Shown here piece by piece: positions 59,001 to 64,000 of a stretch of 64,000 nucleotides of DNA. The number at the start of each line of letters is the position of its first letter. Positions within the stretch are counted from its first letter, which is position 1. The stretch is from Heterodera schachtii (Eukaryota > Nematoda > Chromadorea > Rhabditida > Heteroderidae). Position numbers and translations under genes: made by a program. Below the pieces are notes generated by a model. It was not told the DNA's origin, searched no databases, and saw nothing but the letters and a program-made list of their open reading frames with translations. The DNA lies in the NCBI GenBank assembly GCA_023374025.1, contig SIJG01000002.1, forward strand, positions 1,647,790 through 1,711,789, given 5' to 3'.

Positions 59001-61374
59001 CGGGGGGGAACTGGCGGGGGGGAAACGACACGGGGGGGAAACGACACGGGGGGGGAAACGACGGGGGGGGAAACGACGGGGGGGAACTGGCGGGGAGTGA
59101 AGGGCGGGGGGGAACTGGCGGGGGGGAAACGACGGGGGGGAAACGACGGGGGGGAAACGACGGGGGGGAAACGACGGGGGGGAAACGACGGGGGGGAAAA
59201 CGACACGGGGGGGAAACGACACGGGGGGGAAACGACGGGGGGGAAATGAAGTGCACCCGTTGGCAAGAGTCTCGACTCGAATCTCCATTGTTGATGATGC
59301 CATTCGAATAGTCGGAATGGGTGTGAATGCGACACAACCAAACAAAACCAAATTTGCCAATTTTCAATCTGCACATCCCCGGCGGGCGTGGCATTATTTT
59401 GAATTTTCGCAGGTGCCCCCGCCACTCTCGTCAACCGCCGTTCTCGAATCGAATTCCAAATTCGCCTTCGGCGAAAGACTCTCTTCTACACAATTGTGCT
59501 CATAATTCCCACCGTTTTAATGGCCTTTTTGAGGTGGCAAAAATTGTGAATTAATCATTTTTAGTAAATTATATTTTATTTAGCATGGCCGTCTTCTTTT
59601 TGCCCACAGATTCTGGTGAAAAAATGACATTGGTACGAAGTTATTTATTTATTGGGTAAAAATATTTATTAATTAATTATAATTTATTTTAACGGTAAAA
59701 TTGTTTTAATGTATTTGAATGATAAAATTATTTATTTGGTACAATTTATTTATTTAAATAATTTATTATATTATAATGATTATAATGGCAAAATTTTTTT
59801 ATAATTATTAATTTAAATATAATTTCTTTTATTTTTCATTTAAATAGTTAAATTAATTTTAATTTAATTTCTTTTTTTCCATTCCTTCTTCCTTCCCTTT
59901 TTCTTTTCTCCTTTCAGACCATTTCTGTGCTCCTTTCCATCGTCGTCTTTCTTTTGGTCGTCTCCAAAATTATGCCTCCGACTTCGTCCACAATTCCGCT
60001 AATTGCCAAATATTTGCTGCTCACCTTTGTGCTCAACATCATCACAATTGCAGTATGTCATTTCAAAGTGCCTTCGATTTATCGCTTGGGGTTTTAATTG
60101 GAGTTTGGAATTCCAGAAAGATTGTTTTGAAAAATATACCGTATTATTGAATTATAATCCCCCCTTGAAATAGAGCCCCCGGGGGTTCTATTTCAATAAA
60201 TACGGCATTAAGGTCACCGTCATCATCATTAACATTTACTTCCGCGGTCCGACCACTCACCAAATGCCCGAATGGGTGCGCTTCGTATTTTTGCGGGTAA
60301 ATTTTTGAATTTTGATGAAAAAGAGTCAGTCAAATTGGCATTCTGTCCCAATTCGCCTCCCTGTCCCAAATTCACAGATAATGCCCCGTTTGCTGTGCAT
60401 GAAACGGCCCGCTCGTCCGATTGTGCACGTGCCAAGCGCCTGTGGCGACGGGGCAGCCCACGCGGTGCCCCTGGCGCCGTCGTCCGCTGTGCTGCCCGGC
60501 ATTGGCAAGTTCGCCTGCGGCACGGGCGGTCCCTCCCAGCACCACCCGCACTGCACCGCGGCCGGCAACAGGGCCACCAATAATGCGCCGCAGGGGAGGC
60601 CGGCGCCAATGGCAGACGACGTGGCGCCCCCGTTGGGCATCCAAGCGATGCGTGCCATTGACGCCATTGAGTACATAACGGACCATCTGCGCAAGGACGA
60701 GCAGCACAAAATGGTGGGCTGATAAACGACTGATCACTTTTGCTTTCTGCTGCTTATCACACCATATCAGTAGGGGTGGGTAATAAAACTGCTCGAGACT
60801 CTTTTGAGCCCGAGTCGAGACCAGAGACTTGACCCCGAGACTCTCGAGCAGCACTTCTGCCGCAGAGTAACCATTTGGATATGCTAGCTGGTGCCGAATT
60901 CCATACTAATGAAGGGTTCACTAATAAAGCCCGGAGTGCCTGCCGTTCAAAGAAACATTCTGCCTAATCACATTAATTAACTGATCGCTTTGCAATCTGC
61001 TTAATCCGAAGTGATCAGCAGGAGAGAAAGAAGCCTTTCTCCCTTTTGTTTCCGTTTGTGGTGGGCTTGGCGTTCTGATCACTCATCGCTTTGACTTCCT
61101 TTTAGTGACCCCTTTGATGTTTTCCGCTTTTTAGCATCGTGACGATTGGAAATACATGGCGATGGTCATCGACCGACTGTTGCTGCTCATTTTCTTCGGG
61201 CAATTCTCGTGGCACATATCTCATTCTCACTCTTGAATTGCTATTTTCAGGATCACACTTGGCGGAACCATTGGCGTTTTGTTGTCCGCCCCTTATGTGT
61301 TCCAACGCGTGGACCAAGACATTGTGCTGAAACGCCTTGTCGAGCTGTACAAACACGGGGATCAACTCTTCTGA
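56034..61374 (+). CDS. unc-29: UNC-29-type nicotinic acetylcholine receptor non-alpha subunit
   Basis: Start MCFSSFFVLLFTAAFVF at 56034 is a signal peptide; exon 1 ends in phase 1 at 56085. Then VGASDDEERLM, VDIFRGYNSLIQPI, DVDEKDQIMHTNVWLTLKWH, VSPEKVWMPDI, the 14-nt microexon 56629-56642, [41 protein letters not shown] and CHLIFGSWT, and SEYSRSHIWDVIGAPATL (no vicinal Cys). TM1 [20 protein letters not shown]2 EKMTLTISVLLSIVVFLLVV (Glu at -1'); TM3 LIAKYLLLTFVLNIITIA; cytoplasmic loop with GPTTHQMPEWVRFVFLR and a Pro/Gly/His-rich linker; AIDAIEYITDHLRKDEQHKM; TM4 [29 protein letters not shown]; stop 61374, AATAAA at 61457. This gene is much closer to C. elegans UNC-29, a body-muscle levamisole receptor subunit, than the two upstream genes. 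The intron 57243-59412 holds a large composite repeat; the intron at 61200 begins with GC; the exon at 56279 has TTTTTCG in place of TTTTCAG. Confidence 0.92.
56629..56642 (+). other. 14-nt microexon of unc-29
   Basis: Bounded by ttgcaaag and gtgccgtt; same length, phase and coding content (VLFN plus two bases) as the microexon of the first nAChR gene. Confidence 0.88.
57306..57826. repeat. C-rich minisatellite (unit cgtcgtttcccccc), left array in unc-29 intron
   Basis: Roughly 35 imperfect units of 13-17 bp: cgtcgtttcccccc with variants cgtgtcgtttcccccc and cgccggttcccccc, C runs of 5-10. All forward and reverse frames stay open and would code Pro/Arg/Ser/Phe- or Gly-rich repeats; this reflects the lack of stop words in the unit and not a protein gene. 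Confidence 0.95.
57833..57917. repeat. Left 85-bp inverted repeat (TTGGGCGC-rich) of composite element
   Basis: Contains five ttgggcgc words with alternating spacers and ends cgtttttccac. Its reverse complement, with only about three mismatches, is at 58210-58294. Both flank a 292-bp AT-rich spacer. Confidence 0.93.
58210..58294. repeat. Right 85-bp inverted repeat of composite element
   Basis: Reverse complement of 57833-57917 (gcgcccaa words), starting gtggaaaaacatgctggcgc. Immediately followed by a second C-rich array. Confidence 0.93.
58304..58408. repeat. Second, short C-rich array
   Basis: About seven units of the same cgtcgtttcccccc family in the same orientation as the left array, ending in cccgaaaaatt where the AT-rich palindrome starts. 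Confidence 0.93.
58409..58691. repeat. AT-rich palindrome (~130-bp arms) at centre of C/G inversion
   Basis: Left arm 58409 to about 58540 and right arm about 58560 to 58691 are near-perfect reverse complements (for example tttcaaacctagaaattttt with aaaaatttctaggtttgaaa), with a loop of roughly 20-30 bases around ttagtggttcatcat. The palindrome continues outward into the C-rich array on the left and the G-rich array on the right. Confidence 0.93.
58692..59246. repeat. G-rich minisatellite (reverse orientation of the C-rich unit)
   Basis: About 38 units of ggggggaaacgacg with variants ggggggaactggcg and ggggggaaacgacacg, exactly the reverse complements of the units in 57306-57826 and 58304-58408. 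G runs of 5-9 every 14 or so bases make it strongly G-quadruplex-prone in the unc-29 sense transcript. Confidence 0.95.
60138..60206. repeat. Hairpin-forming palindrome in unc-29 intron
   Basis: tgaaatagagcccccggggg followed by ttctatttca forms a strong hairpin; outside it, ccgtattattgaa on the left matches the complement of ttcaataaatacgg on the right. Possibly a miniature palindromic element. It lies just before the acceptor for the exon coding [12 protein letters not shown]. Confidence 0.75.
60785..60852. repeat. GAGACTCTCGAG-type dispersed repeat in unc-29 intron
   Basis: Starts aactgctcgagactctttt and ends ccgagactctcgagcag with cgagtcgagacc between; its ends are inverted relative to each other. 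Shares the gagactctcg core with 33183-33540 and the cgagac words of 17489-17602. Confidence 0.6.
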
Positions 61375-61776
61375 ATTGGATTATGCCAACGGATTAAATG
61401 GGCCAACTAAAATAATTTTTGCCAACAAATTATAAACTCATTATTTGTATTTCATAATAAATTTTATGACAAAATACACCCTAATTTGCGGGGCCCCCTT
61501 TTTGCAAAAAAAAAAAAAAAAATTATAATTAAATTTTTCAAGATGGTTGACCTAGGGATTTTGAGGATAAGAATTCGATTCCGACAATCAATCCGATCCA
61601 TATCCATTTAGATTTTATCAGACTTGTTTTACATACAAGTCTTCAAAATTACAACACCCTTTTTCGCATTATCAACTCACGATGAATTAAAAAACAATTT
61701 AACTCCAACAAATAATTTCATCAACAAAAAGACGGCATTTGTGTGTTCAAAATGGGATCAGGCCAAATTCGGTCAT
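61375..61776. other. 3' intergenic spacer between convergent unc-29 and rpl-14
   Basis: Holds AATAAA for unc-29 at 61457-61462 and an A-rich run at about 61506-61521. The plus-strand frame across 61624-61926 is the antisense of the rpl-14 last exon and is not a gene. Confidence 0.6.
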
Positions 61777-63149
61777 TCACTTCGCTGCCGGCTTCGAAAT
61801 CTTTTTCAGTTTGGCCATCTCAACGCGGACCAAACGGTTTCGGTGCTGTTTGGCTTTGAACACTTTGAAGCGCTCGAAGTCGTTGAGTCCGGCACGCTGA
61901 AACAGGGACAAAAATTTAAAATGTAATTTTAAAAAAGATTGTACGAATTCATATTGAGACATGAAGCCCAATTTAGGCGGCTTCTGTCTCACCCAATTGA
62001 ATTGCGCCAATTTCGCTTTCGCGACGACCGAAAAACGCCAATTATTAAAGGCGCATACGGTGCTTTTTTGAAAGCATTGGGGAAGATGGCACGTAAAGGG
62101 AATTGAACCCAAGAAAAGAACAAAGGATTTGCCACTGAGCCATGCAGGCATTATGAACAAAGCAATACTTATAATTAAATGATAAAATGGAATTTAAATA
62201 TAGTACCCAATTTATAGAAAGATTTAAAAAATAAAGCAAATTAAGTTCCAATTGCTTGGCTCTATTTCTGCTTACGGGTCCAATGAATGACTATCCTCAG
62301 TTACTTAGGTCAAATTTTTTTTTTCCGAACTCAATCAATGCCTACATTCTTATTGTTAGTATCAATTGAAAGCTTGAAATCTACAGAAATTTATGTATAT
62401 TAAATTCTGGGCTAAAGACAAAAATTATGCTTGAAGGTACTCGAAAAATGCTGAATTCGGATTAAATCATTGCAATTTTTTCAATAAAATATTTGCTCTT
62501 TTCTTGTATCTCTAAATTCCAGAGACTTTAAGAATCCGTTTGATACAAAGAATACATGATTTACCAAGTTCCAAAAAAGTTAAGGCCTATTGAATGTTAG
62601 AATAAAAAAATTTGGGTGGATGATCAGTTGATTGTACACAAAAATAAAAGGAAAACCATGCCACAGAATTGGCGAGTAGTTAATTAGAAATTCTATTATA
62701 TTCCCAGTCAACTATCTGTTGAATTCCAAACGGACCTTTTGTTTCCGATCAATTCGCTTTGCCCACTCAGTGCCTTGCCATAATTCGTTGATTTTGGCAG
62801 TTTCATAAGCCTCGCGCACTCCTTTCGTACGTTGGCCGATACGCAATGGGAGGGTGAATTTTGTCAACTGCAGGTCTTTGAAATTCCAAACACCGCGAGG
62901 CACACCCGAGGAGGGGCCGTCCAACAAAACCTGAAATATTTATATATTTGTAAAAGGATTGTGAGTTCAGAAAAAAATCGTTTCATTTAAATTTATTTTT
63001 CTTAACGATAGGCGTGGTCAGAACGCAAAAACAAATGCTCAAACCTTGTTACCGTCGATGACATTCACAATGACTGCCAATTTGCCTTGGTCCTTTCCCT
63101 TGGCAATGTAAACGACACGGCCAATCTCAACAAATCGGTGGTAAATCAT
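61777..63149 (-). CDS. rpl-14: 60S ribosomal protein L14 (eL14)
   Basis: Three exons with exact junctions: 63149-63045 (MIYHRFVEIGRVVYIAKGKD through IDGNK), 62930-62736 (VLLDGPSSGVPRGVWNFKDL through RIDRKQK) and 61896-61777 (RAGLNDFERFKVFKAKQHRN to stop). All junctions are phase 0 with GT-AG, giving 139 residues, the normal size for an invertebrate eL14 without the long human C-terminal tail. The KOW-type N-terminal fold (GRVVYIAKGKDQGKLAVIV) and the RFKVxKAKxxRNRLVR motif are clear. The gene is complete and free of lesions, unlike several neighbours. It is convergent with unc-29 and divergent from spt-16 (482 bp between starts). Intron 2 holds a tRNA-like A-box/B-box remnant. Confidence 0.97.
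62098..62142 (-). other. Degenerate tRNA-like (pol III A-box/B-box) remnant in rpl-14 intron 2
   Basis: Minus strand shows tggctcagtgg (an exact A-box match) and gggttcaattccc (B-box with one change from consensus) about 32 bases apart, closer than in a functional tRNA (about 44). Acceptor and T-stem pairing fail. Probably a tRNA-derived SINE head or tRNA pseudogene. Low confidence. Confidence 0.3.
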
Positions 63150-63631
63150 TGCTGGTGAAATTTGTTTCTTGAGTTCTGAACTTCTAAAATTAAAACCCAT
63201 ATATGAAAATTGTGTTGCAATTGGCTAGTGTTGCTAGTAAATCTGACTCAGAGCTTAAAAAGAGAATCATAATTTGCAGAATCTAGTCAAACTAACAATA
63301 AGTAATAGTAAAGGAAGCCAAAGAATTAGCCCGAGCTTGTAAGACCAATCAAACAGTTACTCCCTTACACTTCAAGAGCCTACATAGGTATTCCATGGCA
63401 TAATGGGCAAACTCAAACATGACAGAATTTTTGAAATATAAACAAAATGCCAAAAATCAAATTCAAATTTCTTTCTGTTTGCTTGATCCTAAACCTTTTG
63501 TTTACTTGTTAGCAAGCTTTTTCCATTGCAATTCAGTTTTTTTGTACTCTTTTTAATTGTTGTCTAAGTCCCGGAATATTCGTTCATAAGTTTTAAATAT
63601 AATAAATCATTTAGCAGCGATTCTTTCAACT
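63150..63631. promoter_or_regulatory. Divergent promoter region of rpl-14 and spt-16
   Basis: 482 bp between the two start codons. On the minus strand, gggttttaattttag ends at about 63184, 35 bases before the rpl-14 ATG, a good trans-splice (SL) acceptor as expected for nematode ribosomal protein genes. On the plus strand, atttagcag at 63610-63618 precedes the spt-16 ATG by 13 bases and could be its acceptor. No TATA box stands out. Confidence 0.55.
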
Positions 63632-64000
63632 ATGGCTGGCTTATCGGTGAACAAAAACTTTTTCATAGAACGCGCAACTCGGATCTACAATGCTTGGGTT
63701 TGTTTTCAAGTTTAAAAAAAGAAAAAGGTGTTATTATTTTGTCTATTAAGGAAAGTGACGACGACCTTCGTGCGGTGGATTCGCTAGTCTTTTGCGTCGG
63801 CACAAATACGGATGAAAACCCATACTCCAAATCGCAGTCGCTTCAGGTTATTGAATTCTAAAATTCGACTAAATTCATAGGGTTTTGAAACCATGTTTAG
63901 ACCTGGCTATTCAACTGCTCTTTACCGGACACACTGCTCATTCTGACTAAAAATGGCATTCATTTCCTGGGGAGCGACAAAAAGGCGCAATTCTTTTCCC
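63632..64000 (+). CDS. spt-16: FACT complex subunit SPT16, N-terminal part (partial, runs off window)
   Basis: Start MAGLSVNKNFFIERATRIYN at 63632. The first exon ends at a GT donor after NAW; the second (from 63751) reads ESDDDLRAVDSLVFCVGTNT then ENPYSKSQSLQ; the third (from 63901) reads TWLFNCSLPDTLLILTKNGI then HFLGSDKKAQFF and runs into the window edge. This is the beginning of the aminopeptidase-like N-terminal domain of SPT16, the large subunit of the histone chaperone FACT, which helps polymerase pass nucleosomes; the phrase YSKSxxLQTWLF is diagnostic. Only about 80 of roughly 1000 residues are present. Start choice is supported by family alignment. Confidence 0.95.

Noticed and set aside
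57280..59434. Long open frames of 140-265 residues on both strands, Pro/Arg/Ser/Phe-rich or Gly/Lys-rich
   Set aside because: They are produced by the C-rich and G-rich minisatellites, which have no stop words in any frame, and lie wholly inside an unc-29 intron.
61624..61926. Plus-strand frame of 100 residues
   Set aside because: Antisense to the rpl-14 last exon and intron.
62098..62142. Functional tRNA gene
   Set aside because: A-box to B-box distance is about 10 bases too short and the acceptor and T stems do not pair.

Overview
This window is nuclear DNA from a nematode, most likely a plant-parasitic cyst nematode (Heteroderidae, Globodera/Heterodera-like). The species call is inference. 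It rests on small, AT-rich, intron-dense genes whose closest recognisable families are nematode ones (levamisole-type acetylcholine receptor subunits, a nematode SLC17-like transporter, CFI-1/ARID3), and on many introns that start with GC instead of GT, a trait I recall being reported for potato cyst nematodes. No bacterial, viral or CRISPR features were seen. Gene models below come from reading exons against remembered protein families; exon edges are exact only where stated.

Layout. 1-8755: a satellite array with two monomer families (about 420 bp and 400 bp). 9992-15962 (-): an ELAPOR/EIG121-like membrane protein with a cysteine-rich ectodomain. 18097-20590 (-): an SLC17-like major facilitator transporter. 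21929-25063 (-): a peptide-type rhodopsin-family GPCR. 27913-29593 (+): an unrecognised coiled-coil protein. 29912-32326 (+): a VRK-like kinase with a foldback element in intron 1. 32327-40614: about 8.3 kb without a convincing gene. 40615-47008 (+): an ARID3/CFI-1-like transcription factor. 48893-61374 (+): three tandem non-alpha nicotinic acetylcholine receptor subunit genes, the last an UNC-29 orthologue. 61777-63149 (-): ribosomal protein L14. 63632-64000 (+): the 5' end of the FACT subunit SPT16, running off the window.

Functionally the middle and right parts are rich in neuronal genes: a neuropeptide-like GPCR, an ARID3-type factor (CFI-1 controls neuronal receptor genes in C. elegans) and a cluster of receptor subunits that would co-assemble at cholinergic synapses. 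The right edge is housekeeping (RPL14, SPT16), divergently arranged.

The points most worth a second look are: a nearly 2-kb composite of C-rich, inverted and G-rich arrays inside an unc-29 intron; a middle nAChR gene with no start codon or signal peptide of its own whose first exon is phase-compatible with the signal-peptide exon of its upstream neighbour; a conserved 14-nt microexon; abundant GC-AG introns; dense TGATCA and TACNGTA palindrome clusters in introns; and several single-base frame or splice anomalies that could be assembly errors or real lesions.
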